From NCBI RefSeq assembly GCF_018603905.1, contig NZ_JAHFZZ010000048.1, positions 1 through 35,578 on the forward strand: 35,578 nucleotides of DNA, given 5' to 3'. The position numbers and the translations under genes were made by a program. The notes beneath the pieces are model-generated. The model saw nothing but the letters and a program-made list of their open reading frames with translations, did no database searches and was not told the DNA's origin. Source of the stretch: Nonomuraea sp. NEAU-A123. Its GTDB lineage: Bacteria; Actinomycetota; Actinomycetes; Streptosporangiales; Streptosporangiaceae. Shown here in pieces: positions 23,172-30,461 of the stretch. Every line of letters starts with the position of its first letter. Position 1 is the first letter of the stretch.

Positions 23172-23555
23172 TTATCGAAGGTTGAGCTGTGTGATGCGGT
23201 CGACCGCGATCTCGATGACCACGCGACCGGGCGGATTCGGGGGCGGCGACCCATAGCGCGTGACATAGCGGCGTACGCCCTCGGCCACCCGCTTGGTCGC
23301 GTCGTGCACGGTGGCGACGCCCTCGAGCGTCACCCACCGGAACCCCACCGCCTGGCAGATCGCCACGCGCCCGCCTGGCCCAGCGATGAGGTTTCTGGCT
23401 TTTCTGGTGGTGCCGATGGTCAGAACCCGGGCCAGCTCCGCCTCGCCGTCCCAGGTGAAGCGCACCGCGACCACATGCGGCGAGCCGTCGGGACGCAGGG
23501 TGGTCAGGGTGGCCACATGAGGTTCGGCGAGGAAGCCCTCGACGATCGTGTTCAC
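23172..23555 (-). CDS. PPOX-class F420-dependent enzyme
   Basis: 127-residue split-barrel protein of the pyridoxamine-5'-phosphate-oxidase-like superfamily. HVATLTTLRPDGSPHVVAVR at the N-terminus, RKARNLIAGPGGRVAI and WVTLEGVATV mark the F420-dependent actinobacterial branch (TIGR03618-like). GTG 23555 is the start because it overlaps the NmrA stop (GTGA), giving tight coupling; the upstream ATG at 23585 would lie well inside NmrA. The substrate is unknown. Its operon places it between an NmrA-type reductase and a haloalkane dehalogenase. Confidence 0.85.
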   Translation of the reverse strand: MNTIVEGFLAEPHVATLTTLRPDGSPHVVAVRFTWDGEAELARVLTIGTTRKARNLIAGPGGRVAICQAVGFRWVTLEGVATVHDATKRVAEGVRRYVTRYGSPPPNPPGRVVIEIAVDRITQLNLR

Positions 23556-24361
23556 CGGAAGGCGGGGAGGTTGCGCGCGGCCCACTCTTCGAAGGTGCGC
23601 GGCGCACGCCCGAGGATGCGCTCGACGTCGGGGCTGACGGTCTGCTCGACCACGGTCGGCGCGCCGAGGATGGCCAGCGTGCCCTCGACGACGGGCTCGG
23701 GCATCACCTGGAGCATCTGCGCGCGTGCCTCATCGCGGGTCTGCTCCACGAACCGCACGGGCTCGCCGAGCGCCCGGCTGAGCGCCTCCGCCCGCTCGCG
23801 CGGGGTGACGAGCACAGGTCCGGTCAGTTCGTAGGTACGGCCGGAGTGCCCGGACCCGCGCAGCACCGCGGCCGCGACCTCGGCGATGTCGGCCGGGTCG
23901 ATGGTCGGCAGCCCGACGTCCCCGAAGGGCGCCGCGGCGGTACGCCGGGTCCGGACCGATTCGGCCCAGGCGTAGGCGTTGGAGTCGAAGCCGCCCGGCC
24001 GCAGGATCGTGAAGTCCAGTCCCGACTCGCGTACGACCTGCTCGAACAGGGCCGGGTGCCGGTAGACCTCGGGACGGGTGCCCGCCCCCTGGGAGGACAG
24101 CAGCACGATCCGCTTGACGTTCGCGGCCTCCTTCAGAATCCCGTGCGGGTCCTCCCCGGCCACGAGCAGGAAGAGCGCGTCGGCGCCTTCCAGCGCGGGG
24201 CGGAGGCTCGCGGGGTCGTTCAGGTCGGCCTGGCTGTGCCGTACCCCCTCGGCGAACTCGGCCGGCCGGCGGGACACTGCCGTGACCTGTTCGCCTGCGG
24301 CGGCGAGCGTGTTGACGAGCTCGCGCCCGACGTTACCCGTGGCGCCCGTGACAACGATCAT
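23552..24361 (-). CDS. NmrA-family NAD(P)-binding protein
   Basis: 269 residues. MIVVTGATGNVGRELVNTLA is the NmrA/TMR-type Rossmann motif. LFLLVAGEDP, RIVLLSSQGAG, LDFTILRPGGFDSNAYAWAE and the C-terminal RTFEEWAARNLPAF are all standard for the family, and the length is complete. Members act as NAD(P)H-dependent reductases or redox sensors. GAGGAG lies 8 nt before the ATG. A promoter (TCGACA, 18 bp, TATGGT on the minus strand) is bracketed by two related inverted repeats, so expression is probably repressible. First gene of the NmrA-PPOX-dehalogenase operon. Confidence 0.9.
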   Translation of the reverse strand: MIVVTGATGNVGRELVNTLAAAGEQVTAVSRRPAEFAEGVRHSQADLNDPASLRPALEGADALFLLVAGEDPHGILKEAANVKRIVLLSSQGAGTRPEVYRHPALFEQVVRESGLDFTILRPGGFDSNAYAWAESVRTRRTAAAPFGDVGLPTIDPADIAEVAAAVLRGSGHSGRTYELTGPVLVTPRERAEALSRALGEPVRFVEQTRDEARAQMLQVMPEPVVEGTLAILGAPTVVEQTVSPDVERILGRAPRTFEEWAARNLPAFR

Positions 24362-24386
24362 GATGATTGCTCCTCAGAAGTTAGTC

Positions 24387-24404
24387 AGTTAGTTGGCTGA
24401 CTGA
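24387..24404. promoter_or_regulatory. Operator 1 of the divergent NmrA genes
   Basis: AGTTAGTTGGCTGACTGA, within a wider AGTCAG-N8-CTGACT inverted repeat (24383-24402). It shares its first ten bases with the second site at 24441-24460. It lies just downstream of the predicted -10 of the minus-strand operon, a position suited to repression. Confidence 0.65.
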
Positions 24405-24409
24405 GAAGA

Positions 24410-24439
24410 ACCATAGCGGGTCCGCGCAGCGCTTGTCGA
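24410..24439 (-). promoter_or_regulatory. Predicted promoter of the NmrA-PPOX-dehalogenase operon
   Basis: On the minus strand, TCGACA (24439-24434), an 18-bp spacer and TATGGT (24415-24410) resemble a housekeeping -35/-10 pair. The promoter sits between the two operator copies. Confidence 0.5.
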
Positions 24440-24440
24440 T

Positions 24441-24460
24441 AGTTAGTTGGGCGACTAACT
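24441..24460. promoter_or_regulatory. Operator 2 of the divergent NmrA genes
   Basis: AGTTAGT-N6-ACTAACT, a perfect 7-bp inverted repeat spanning 20 bp. It lies upstream of the minus-strand -35 and 57 bp before the start of the plus-strand NmrA gene, so one regulator could control both genes. No regulator gene adjoins. Confidence 0.7.
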
Positions 24461-24517
24461 CAGCCTCGGTGGTCGATAGATCGGAATATTTCCGTACACG
24501 ATCGGGCTGGCCTGCTC

Positions 24518-25288
24518 GTGACCAGGATTCTCGTGACCGGCGCGACCGGCAATGTCGGTCGGCAGGTTGTTGCCCAGCTTCTGTCCACCGGCACTCCTGT
24601 GCGCGCGCTGATGAGAGATGCTCAGCAACCCCGGCTCCCGGAAGGGGCCGAGGCAGTGGAAGGGGACCTGTCCAGGCCGGGCACACTGGAGCGCGCACTG
24701 GCGGAGATCGAGACGGTGTTCCTGATCTGGCCTTTCCTCACCACCGAAGGCGCCCCGGCCGTCCTCGATGTGATCGCGGGCCATGCCCGCCGCGTCGTCT
24801 ACCTCTCATCGTCCGGGGTGAATGACGCTGCCGAACGGCAGACCGACCCGATCAACCAGCTCCACGCCGACATGGAGAGCCTGATCGAGAAGTCCGGTCT
24901 GCAGTGGACCATCCTGCGGTCGAACACGATCGCCTCCAACGCTCGCGGCTGGGCCGAGCAGATCCGCGGCGCGGGTGTCGTCCGCGGTCCCGACATCGCC
25001 GCCACCGCGGTGATCGACCCGCGGGACATCGCGACGGTTGCGGTACGTGTGCTGATCGACGATGGACATGAGCGTGCGACGCACGTGCTGACCGGTCCGC
25101 AGGTGGTGAGCAGGGCCCAGCAGGTCCACGCGATCGGGGAGGCGATCGGCCGCCCGTTGCGCTTCGAGAAGGTGCCCATAGCAGCCGCGCGAAAGCAACT
25201 GCTCGCGGACGGCAGGCCTCCTGCCCTGGTAGAGGCCCTGTTGGCCGGCGCCGAAGTCCAGGGCAGTGGACACCGGGAGATCTCGTGA
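24518..25288 (+). CDS. NmrA-like NAD(P)-binding protein, C-terminus probably replaced
   Basis: 256 residues. MTRILVTGATGNVGRQVVAQ is the Rossmann motif, followed by TVFLIWPFLTTEGAP, RVVYLSSSGVN, LQWTILRSNTIASNARGWAE and a C-terminal helix pair. The expected family ending (a TFREW/TFEEWA-type motif, as in the neighbour at 23552) is absent. The frame stops after EVQGSGHREIS, exactly where a foreign, truncated permease sequence begins on the other strand. It was probably shortened by the rearrangement. Start GTG 24518 lacks a strong ribosome site. It diverges from the other NmrA gene across the shared operators. Confidence 0.8.
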   Translation: MTRILVTGATGNVGRQVVAQLLSTGTPVRALMRDAQQPRLPEGAEAVEGDLSRPGTLERALAEIETVFLIWPFLTTEGAPAVLDVIAGHARRVVYLSSSGVNDAAERQTDPINQLHADMESLIEKSGLQWTILRSNTIASNARGWAEQIRGAGVVRGPDIAATAVIDPRDIATVAVRVLIDDGHERATHVLTGPQVVSRAQQVHAIGEAIGRPLRFEKVPIAAARKQLLADGRPPALVEALLAGAEVQGSGHREIS

Positions 25289-25906
25289 TGCCAGGGCCCG
25301 GGCATCCCGATCGGCCAGCCAGACCAGACCGCTGTAGTCGTTCGGCCCGCCGCCCGGGCCGCTCAGCTGCGCCCACGGATAGACGGGGGCGGCCGCGGTG
25401 ACGGCGATCCCGGCGATGGGGAACGTCCGGCCGGAGAGGGTGACGCGGTCGCCGACGCGGACGCCGAGAGCGGCGGCGAAGCCGCGTTCGACCACCACGG
25501 CTCCGCCGCGTACCCAACCGCCCGAGGTCACCAACGGGCGGTTCACCGGTCCCGGTGCCGCGCCGGCGCCGTACGCCACCGCGTGCGTCTTGGCGTCACC
25601 CGCGGTGAGCGTTGTGTACACAATGCGGTACGGCCCGTTGTGGGCGGAGACCTCAGGAGAGTCCGTCAACGACGCCAGAGCCGAGAGTGCGCTCCGGCCG
25701 GAGTCCGCCGACACCGCCACCAGGTCCGGGCCGGCCGTGGCCTGCCGGGTCTGGTGGTACATCGTCTCGGTCGCCCCGCTCAGCGACAGCCCCAGGGCCA
25801 GAGCCGCGGTGGCGGCGGTGATCGAGAGCAGGAGCATCGCGGCCTGAGCCCCGTGCCGGCGGATGTCGGCGATGACGAGGCGGGCGACGAGTATGGTGCG
25901 ACCCAC
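25280..25906 (-). pseudogene. Truncated FtsX-type ABC transporter permease
   Basis: Starting at GTG 25906, after GGAGG at the end of the ATPase gene, the frame encodes VGRTILVARLVIADIRRHGA, a membrane helix (MLLLSITAATAALALGLSLS) and a large periplasmic part ending near GLVWLADRDARALA. That is the first helix and extracellular domain of a MacB/FtsX-like permease, about 210 residues out of a usual 400-850. Beyond about 25288 the open frame continues only as antisense of the NmrA gene, so its apparent 379-residue product is chimeric. The remaining helices are missing and the permease cannot be functional. Confidence 0.8.
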
Positions 25907-25911
25907 GGCGG

Positions 25912-26652
25912 TCAGCCCTCCAGCCCGATCAGGCCGCCGAGCCACCCACTGGTGCTGCCGGCCATCCGGGTGTCGTCGACGAACATCCCGTCACGCATCG
26001 AGATCAGCCGGTCCGCGATGGCCGCGACCCGCTCGTCGTGCGTGACGATCATGAGGGTCTGCCCTGCGGAACGCAGCTCCTCGAAGATGCTCAGCATGTC
26101 GAGTGTCGCTGTGGAGTCGAGGTTACCGGTGGGCTCGTCGGCCAGCATGAGCAGCGGCTCGTTGATCAGGGCGCGGGCGATGGCGACCCGCTGACGTTGC
26201 CCGCCGGACAGCTCAGAAGGCAGATGCCGGGCGCGGCCGGCGAGCCCGACCCGTTCCAGCAGGAGCCTCGCGCGCCGCCTGGCCTCGCGCGGCGAACTCC
26301 CGGCCAGCAGCGCGGGAAGCTCCACATTCTCCGCCGCCGACAGCTCCTCCATCAGATGGAAGGACTGGAAGACGAAGCCCACCGACCGGCGCCGCAGTTG
26401 AGCCAGGGCCCGCTCGCTCAGGGTGTCGACGCGTCGGCCGGCCAGCCAGATCTCCCCACCGTTGGGCCGCTCCAGGCCACCCAGAAGGTGCAGCAGGGTG
26501 GATTTCCCGCAGCCGCTGGGGCCCATCACCGCCAGCATCTCCCCCTCGGGCACGTCCAGGTCGACCTCGTCAACCGCGCGGACCCGGCTCTGCCCCTGAC
26601 CGTGCTCTTTCACCAGGCCGCGGACCCGCACCACAGCGCTCACCACGTTCAT
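25912..26652 (-). CDS. ABC transporter ATP-binding protein (LolD/MacB-like)
   Basis: 246 residues. All ATPase motifs are present: Walker A GPSGCGKST (44-52), Q-loop Gln96 in FVFQSFH, signature LSGGQRQR (148-155), Walker B LLMLADEPTGNLDS (167-180) and switch His205 in IVTHDE. The EPTGNLD pattern and length are those of the LolD/MacB/FtsE-type group that pairs with FtsX permeases. GGAGG precedes ATG 26652. Its partner permease, directly downstream and slightly separated, is truncated, so this ATPase has probably lost its membrane partner here. Two CGGTTAGCC copies lie just upstream. Confidence 0.9.
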   Translation of the reverse strand: MNVVSAVVRVRGLVKEHGQGQSRVRAVDEVDLDVPEGEMLAVMGPSGCGKSTLLHLLGGLERPNGGEIWLAGRRVDTLSERALAQLRRRSVGFVFQSFHLMEELSAAENVELPALLAGSSPREARRRARLLLERVGLAGRARHLPSELSGGQRQRVAIARALINEPLLMLADEPTGNLDSTATLDMLSIFEELRSAGQTLMIVTHDERVAAIADRLISMRDGMFVDDTRMAGSTSGWLGGLIGLEG

Positions 26653-26669
26653 GCACCTCCACCCCCTAA

Positions 26670-26696
26670 CGGTTAGCCAATAGATAGCGGTTAGCC
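26670..26696. promoter_or_regulatory. Direct repeat CGGTTAGCC upstream of the ABC ATPase
   Basis: Two identical 9-mers at 26670-26678 and 26688-26696, 18 bp apart and about 20-45 bp before the ATPase start. The surrounding TAACGG...TAGCGG is AT-richer than average. It is a possible operator or promoter region; the binding factor is unknown. Confidence 0.45.
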
Positions 26697-26785
26697 GCAA
26701 GAGGTGTCAAACGCCACGCCCCGGGACGGGTCATCCCATTCCAGGCCACTCTCACGTCAAATCTGTCCGTTTTTTCCGATCATGT

Positions 26786-26811
26786 GTTTGTTTGTCTTTT
26801 TCGTAGGGCAG
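26786..26811 (+). promoter_or_regulatory. Possible SigB-like promoter of the gas-vesicle operon
   Basis: GTTT (26786-26789), a 16-bp T-rich spacer and GGGCAG (26806-26811) approximate the Streptomyces SigB pattern GNNT-N14-16-GGGTAY, although the -10 has two mismatches. It lies 36 bp before the first gas-vesicle gene. The T-rich tract is unusual for this DNA. Confidence 0.35.
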
Positions 26812-26847
26812 GTGGAGACCGGTTGTCGAGCGCAAGGAGCGCTGGTC

Positions 26848-27315
26848 ATGAAAGACAAAATCCAGATAGGGCTGGCCATCGCCGCGGGGTACTACCTCGG
26901 CCGGCGCCACAAGCTACGTTGGGCGACCACGCTGGCGATGGCCGGAGTGGCCAGTCGACTGCGCGGCCAGGGGGGCCTGCTGCAACAGGGAATCAAGGTG
27001 CTCGGTACGTCGCCCGAGCTGGAGAAGATCACCGGCCGCCTGCGCGGCGAGCTGATGGAAGTCGGCAAGGCCGCAGCGGTGGCCATGACGAGCAGACAGA
27101 TCGAATCGCTGACCACGAGACTGCATGAGCGGGCCGAGGGGTTGCGCAAGCCCGGCGCGCCCGAGGACACGGACGAAGAAGAGGACTACGAGGAGGACGA
27201 GTACGAGGAGGAGCCGGAAGAAGAGGAAGAGCCCCCTAAGCCGGCGCCACGAAGAAGAAAGCCCAAGGCCGAACCCGCACGCGCCACGCGGCCCGTCCGT
27301 AGAGCACGGGGGTGA
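26848..27315 (+). CDS. Gas-vesicle cluster accessory protein (GvpY-like)
   Basis: 155 residues. The N-terminus MKDKIQIGLAIAAGYYLGRR is a short amphipathic/hydrophobic helix followed by basic residues. Next come a helical region (about 35-105) and an acidic tail (EEEDYEEDEYEEEPEEEEEP) closing with a basic Pro/Lys/Arg end. Proteins of this design, often mislabelled as DNA primase, sit in Streptomyces gas-vesicle clusters; I believe the name there is GvpY, but I am not certain. AAGGAG precedes ATG 26848. It opens the gvp operon, and the next gene starts within a few bases. Confidence 0.7.
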   Translation: MKDKIQIGLAIAAGYYLGRRHKLRWATTLAMAGVASRLRGQGGLLQQGIKVLGTSPELEKITGRLRGELMEVGKAAAVAMTSRQIESLTTRLHERAEGLRKPGAPEDTDEEEDYEEDEYEEEPEEEEEPPKPAPRRRKPKAEPARATRPVRRARG

Positions 27316-27320
27316 ACTCG

Positions 27321-28529
27321 ATGGCTCAAGCACCGAAGACTCAGCCCATCAAGAAAGTCGCCGATGCACTGCCGACGAACGAGCTCACCCAAGAGCTCAA
27401 AAACCTCGGACAAGCCTTGGCCGAGCGAGGCATGCAGTCCCTGGCCGGAAAAGTCGAGGGGATGACCGGCCGGCTTACCGAGTACGCGTCGGGCGACGGC
27501 GGAGGCGGACTGATAGGCGCGATTACCGGATCGAAGAAGTCGGGTGGCTCGTCCTCCAGCGGTTCGATCCTGGGCGAGGCCGGCAAGGGGGCTATCAAGG
27601 GCGCCTTCAAGGGCCTGATGGGCAAGCTGACCAAGGGGAACAAGAAGCTGCGGTTCGTCAACATCAACGAAGCGCTCGACATCGGCGCTCCTGTACGGGT
27701 CGTCTACAACCAATGGACACAGTTCCAGGACTTTCCCACCTTCATGAAGAAGGTGGAGCACGTAGGGAACGAGTCCGAGGAGAAGCTCGACTGGAAGGCG
27801 CAGATTTTCTGGTCCCATCGGAACTGGGAGTCGCAGATCGTCGAGCAGGTGCCCGACGATCGGATCATCTGGCGATCCAAGGGGCCCAAGGGCTACGTCG
27901 ACGGGGCTGTCAGCTTCCACGCCCTCGCACCCAACCTGACCCGGGTCGTGCTCGTACTCGAGTATCACCCGAAAGGACTGTTCGAGCACATCGGCAATAT
28001 GTGGCGCGCGCAGGGCAGGCGGGCACGGCTGGAGTTCAAACACTTCAGGCGGCATGTCATGACACAGGCCATGCTGCATCCCGAGGAGATGGAAGACGCC
28101 GGTTGGCGTGGCGTGATTCACGACGGTGAAGTCGTCAAGGACCACGAGACGGCTGTCGAGGAGGAACGGGCCGCACAGGAAGAGGAGCCGGAAGAGGGCG
28201 AGCGCGCGGAAGAGGAAGAGCCAGAAGAGGGCGAGCGCGCGGAAGAGGAAGAGCCGGAAGAGGGCGAGCGCGCGGAAGAGGAGGAGCCAGAGGAAGAGGA
28301 AGAGGAAGAGCCGGAAGAGGAGGAAGAAGCGCCAGCGGAAGAAGAGGACGAGCTGGAAGAAGAGGAACCAGAGGAAGAGGAAGAAGAGGAAGAAGAGGAG
28401 CCGGAGGAAGAGGAAGAGCCGGAAGAGAAGCCGCGTGCCGCGTCCCCCCAGAAACGCCCGAAGAGAAGACCGCCGGCTCCCGCCAAGGAGCGGCCGGTTC
28501 GCCGCAGGGCCGGTGGCCGCAGCGCGTGA
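27321..28529 (+). CDS. Gas-vesicle-associated SRPBCC (cyclase/dehydrase) protein with long acidic tail (GvpZ-like)
   Basis: 402 residues. A helical N-terminus (1-55) and a Gly/Ser/Lys linker (56-108) are followed by an SRPBCC/START-like domain (about 112-255; EALDIGAPVRVVYNQWTQFQ, DFPTFMKKVEHV, DDRIIWRSKG). Residues 279-369 are about three-quarters Glu, including an 11-residue repeat (EEEEPEEGERA). The last 30 residues are Lys/Arg/Pro-rich. The SRPBCC core matches the cyclase/dehydrase-type protein of Streptomyces gvp clusters (GvpZ, as I recall). A GTG at 27312 overlapping the previous stop is an alternative start; GGGGGTGA favours ATG 27321. Role unknown, perhaps organising vesicles. Confidence 0.8.
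   Translation: MAQAPKTQPIKKVADALPTNELTQELKNLGQALAERGMQSLAGKVEGMTGRLTEYASGDGGGGLIGAITGSKKSGGSSSSGSILGEAGKGAIKGAFKGLMGKLTKGNKKLRFVNINEALDIGAPVRVVYNQWTQFQDFPTFMKKVEHVGNESEEKLDWKAQIFWSHRNWESQIVEQVPDDRIIWRSKGPKGYVDGAVSFHALAPNLTRVVLVLEYHPKGLFEHIGNMWRAQGRRARLEFKHFRRHVMTQAMLHPEEMEDAGWRGVIHDGEVVKDHETAVEEERAAQEEEPEEGERAEEEEPEEGERAEEEEPEEGERAEEEEPEEEEEEEPEEEEEAPAEEEDELEEEEPEEEEEEEEEEPEEEEEPEEKPRAASPQKRPKRRPPAPAKERPVRRRAGGRSA
28179..28274 (+). repeat. Three tandem ~33-bp in-frame coding repeats
   Basis: Near-identical units encode (E)EEEPEEGERA three times inside the acidic tail (first copy one codon short). Beyond them, to about 28435, the DNA remains almost purely purine on the plus strand. Confidence 0.85.
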
Positions 28530-28565
28530 CGCGGGGCCACGTCACAAAGACCGAGGGGGAAAGCA

Positions 28566-28970
28566 ATGACCGTCCAACCCGCGTCAGGCGGAGTCGCCTC
28601 AGGTCCATCTCCGTCAGGCTTGGCCGACGTCATCGACACGATTCTCGACAAGGGGCTTGTGATCGACGCGTACGTCCGGGTCTCACTCGTCGGCATCGAG
28701 CTCTTGACGATCGATGCCCGGATCGTCGTGGCCAGCGTGGATACCTACTTGCGCTTCGCCGAGGCCGTCAATCGGACGGATCTTTCGGAGTCCGGCGGGA
28801 CCGGCCTGCCCGACCTCATGAAGGACGTGTCGCAGGGTCAGATCAGCGGCAAGAGCAAGGACGTCGCCCAAGGGGTGCTGGAAGCGGCGGGGGAGAAGCT
28901 GAGTGACTTCGTCGGCGACAGTTCCGAGAAAGAGACGCGTAGCCGGCGGCATGACCGAGAGGAGCGCTGA
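28566..28970 (+). CDS. gvpA: Gas vesicle structural protein GvpA
   Basis: 134 residues. The core ADVIDTILDKGLVIDAYVRV, then SLVGIELLTIDARIVVASVD and TYLRFAEAV, is unmistakable GvpA, the small hydrophobic protein that forms the ribs of the gas-vesicle wall. A leader of about 18 residues and a charged C-terminal tail of about 60 residues, longer than in cyanobacterial or haloarchaeal GvpA, match the actinobacterial form. GAGGGGGAAAGC precedes the ATG. It is the third gene of the operon, directly before gvpF. Confidence 0.95.
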   Translation: MTVQPASGGVASGPSPSGLADVIDTILDKGLVIDAYVRVSLVGIELLTIDARIVVASVDTYLRFAEAVNRTDLSESGGTGLPDLMKDVSQGQISGKSKDVAQGVLEAAGEKLSDFVGDSSEKETRSRRHDREER

Positions 28971-28971
28971 A

Positions 28972-29775
28972 ATGGCGCAATCTGCGAAAGCTGCGGATGC
29001 CGCTGGGCCTGAGCAGCGCACTCAGAGCACCGGCGTCTACGTCTACGGTCTCGTACCCGAGGACGTCGAGGTGTCCAGCGACGCGCGCGGCGTAGGGGAC
29101 GAGTCCGGAGAGATCAGGCTGGTCCGGCATGGCAAGATCGCTGCTCTGGTGAGTGATGTACCGCTCGATCGCGCGCTGGGCACCCCCGACGACCTGTTCC
29201 GGCACGAGGCCTTGCTGGACGCCACGGCCGCCGAGGTTCCGGTGCTTCCGCTCCGCTTCGGTGCGGTGATGACGAACGCGGAAGCCGTCGTCGACGAGCT
29301 GTTGACGCCCCACCACGATGAGTTCCACAGTGCGCTGGAAGAACTGGAGGGGCGGGCCGAGTACGTCGTCAAAGGGCGCTACGTCGAGCAGACGCTGTTC
29401 CGTGAGGTGCTGCGTGAGTTCCCGGAGGCCGCGCGGTTGCGTGAGGAGATCAAGGGACAACCGGAGGAGCTGACGCGGGATGCGCGGATCCAGCTCGGGG
29501 AGCTGGTGAACCAGGCGGTCGCGGCCAAACGCGAAGCCGACACGCAGACTCTGGTCGAAGCCGTGGCTCCCCTCGCCGTCTTCACCGTCGTCCGGGAGCC
29601 CTCTCATGAACAGGACGCCGCTCATCTGGCCGTGCTCATGGAGACGGACCGGCAAGGCGAACTGGAGGAGGTCATGAACGAGTTCGCCGACCGATGGGCT
29701 GACCGGGTCGAGATGCGCCTGCTCGGTCCGCTGGCACCGTACGACTTCATCACCGCACGGACAGCTCAGGAGTGA
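28972..29775 (+). CDS. gvpF: Gas vesicle protein GvpF
   Basis: 267 residues of the GvpF/GvpL family, which help assembly and are thought to act as chaperones or minor components bound to GvpA. Family marks are GVYVYGLVP at the N-terminus, the ALLDATAAEVPVLPLRFGAV segment, EYVVKGRY and the C-terminal EMRLLGPLAPYDF. ATG 28972 is chosen from AGAGGAG 8 nt upstream, 1 bp after the gvpA stop; longer frames overlap gvpA. Position next to gvpA and before gvpG is standard. Confidence 0.95.
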   Translation: MAQSAKAADAAGPEQRTQSTGVYVYGLVPEDVEVSSDARGVGDESGEIRLVRHGKIAALVSDVPLDRALGTPDDLFRHEALLDATAAEVPVLPLRFGAVMTNAEAVVDELLTPHHDEFHSALEELEGRAEYVVKGRYVEQTLFREVLREFPEAARLREEIKGQPEELTRDARIQLGELVNQAVAAKREADTQTLVEAVAPLAVFTVVREPSHEQDAAHLAVLMETDRQGELEEVMNEFADRWADRVEMRLLGPLAPYDFITARTAQE

Positions 29776-29781
29776 TGCGGG

Positions 29782-30012
29782 ATGGGACTGATCGGCCTCA
29801 TTTTCGGCTGGCCGCTCGCGCCGGTCAAGGCGGTGATCCGGCTCGGCGAGCTGATACAGGAGCAGGCGGAGCAGGAACTGCATGACCCGGCGGTTGTCCG
29901 GCGTCGGCTGGAGGAGATCGAGCGGTCCAGAGCCGACGGCCTGATCACCGAAGAGGAAGAGGCTCTGCAGATGCGGCAGGTTCTCCAGTCGATGACCGGC
30001 GGACCCGGCTAG
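29782..30012 (+). CDS. gvpG: Gas vesicle protein GvpG
   Basis: 76 residues. MGLIGLIFGWPLAPVKAVIR, then LGELIQEQAEQELHDP with VRRRLEEIE, is the GvpG pattern: an N-terminal hydrophobic helix then a charged coiled segment. It is a minor assembly factor. AGGAG lies 8 nt before the ATG. It follows gvpF by 6 bp. Confidence 0.93.
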   Translation: MGLIGLIFGWPLAPVKAVIRLGELIQEQAEQELHDPAVVRRRLEEIERSRADGLITEEEEALQMRQVLQSMTGGPG

Positions 30013-30059
30013 GCCGAGGCCGCCACGCCGCCGGGTGACGAACAAGGGGGGGTGATCGC

Positions 30060-30461
30060 GTGCCTGTCAGGCGCACTGCCCGCGAAGAGCGGGCGGCCGG
30101 CATCCGGACGGCGAAGGGCCCGCGGGAAGAGAACGACGACGTCAGCGACGAGAGAAGGACGGGGCCGCGTCCGAAACGCCGCACACGTGGGCTGTCGGTG
30201 GCGGCGGTCGGCGAAGCGGGGCTGCGTCACATCGCCGGTCTCGCCGCAGGGGACCCGGAAGGCATCACGCTGGTGAAGCCGGTCGAGGGCGGCTGGTTGG
30301 TGAATGTAGAGGTATTGGAAGATCACCGCATTCCCTCCTCTGGCGACATCCTCGCGCTGTACGAGGCGGAGTTGGATCCGGAGGGAAACCTGCTGTCCTA
30401 TCGGCGGCTCCAGCGCTACAAGCGGGGCAGCGGCGCCGCCGGAGAGGGCGGTCCGCGATGA
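30060..30461 (+). CDS. gvpO: Gas vesicle protein GvpO
   Basis: 133 residues. A basic, disordered N-terminus (1-45) is followed by the GvpO domain: AGLAAGDPEGITLVKPVEGG, then WLVNVEVLEDHRIPSSGDIL and ALYEAELDPEGNLLSYRRLQ. GvpO is an accessory or regulatory gas-vesicle protein. The start is GTG 30060 behind AAGGGGGG with 8-nt spacing. The stop overlaps gvpJ (ATGA). In Streptomyces clusters gvpO precedes gvpA, so its place here between gvpG and gvpJ is a different order. Confidence 0.92.
   Translation: MPVRRTAREERAAGIRTAKGPREENDDVSDERRTGPRPKRRTRGLSVAAVGEAGLRHIAGLAAGDPEGITLVKPVEGGWLVNVEVLEDHRIPSSGDILALYEAELDPEGNLLSYRRLQRYKRGSGAAGEGGPR

Noticed and set aside
22310..23185. 291-codon plus-strand frame opposite the haloalkane dehalogenase
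   Set aside because: Antisense shadow; the minus-strand protein has a complete catalytic pentad.
24806..25945. Single 379-residue minus-strand protein
   Set aside because: Only the first ~210 residues (from 25906) look like a permease; the rest is antisense of the NmrA gene, so the long product is a chimera created by the junction.
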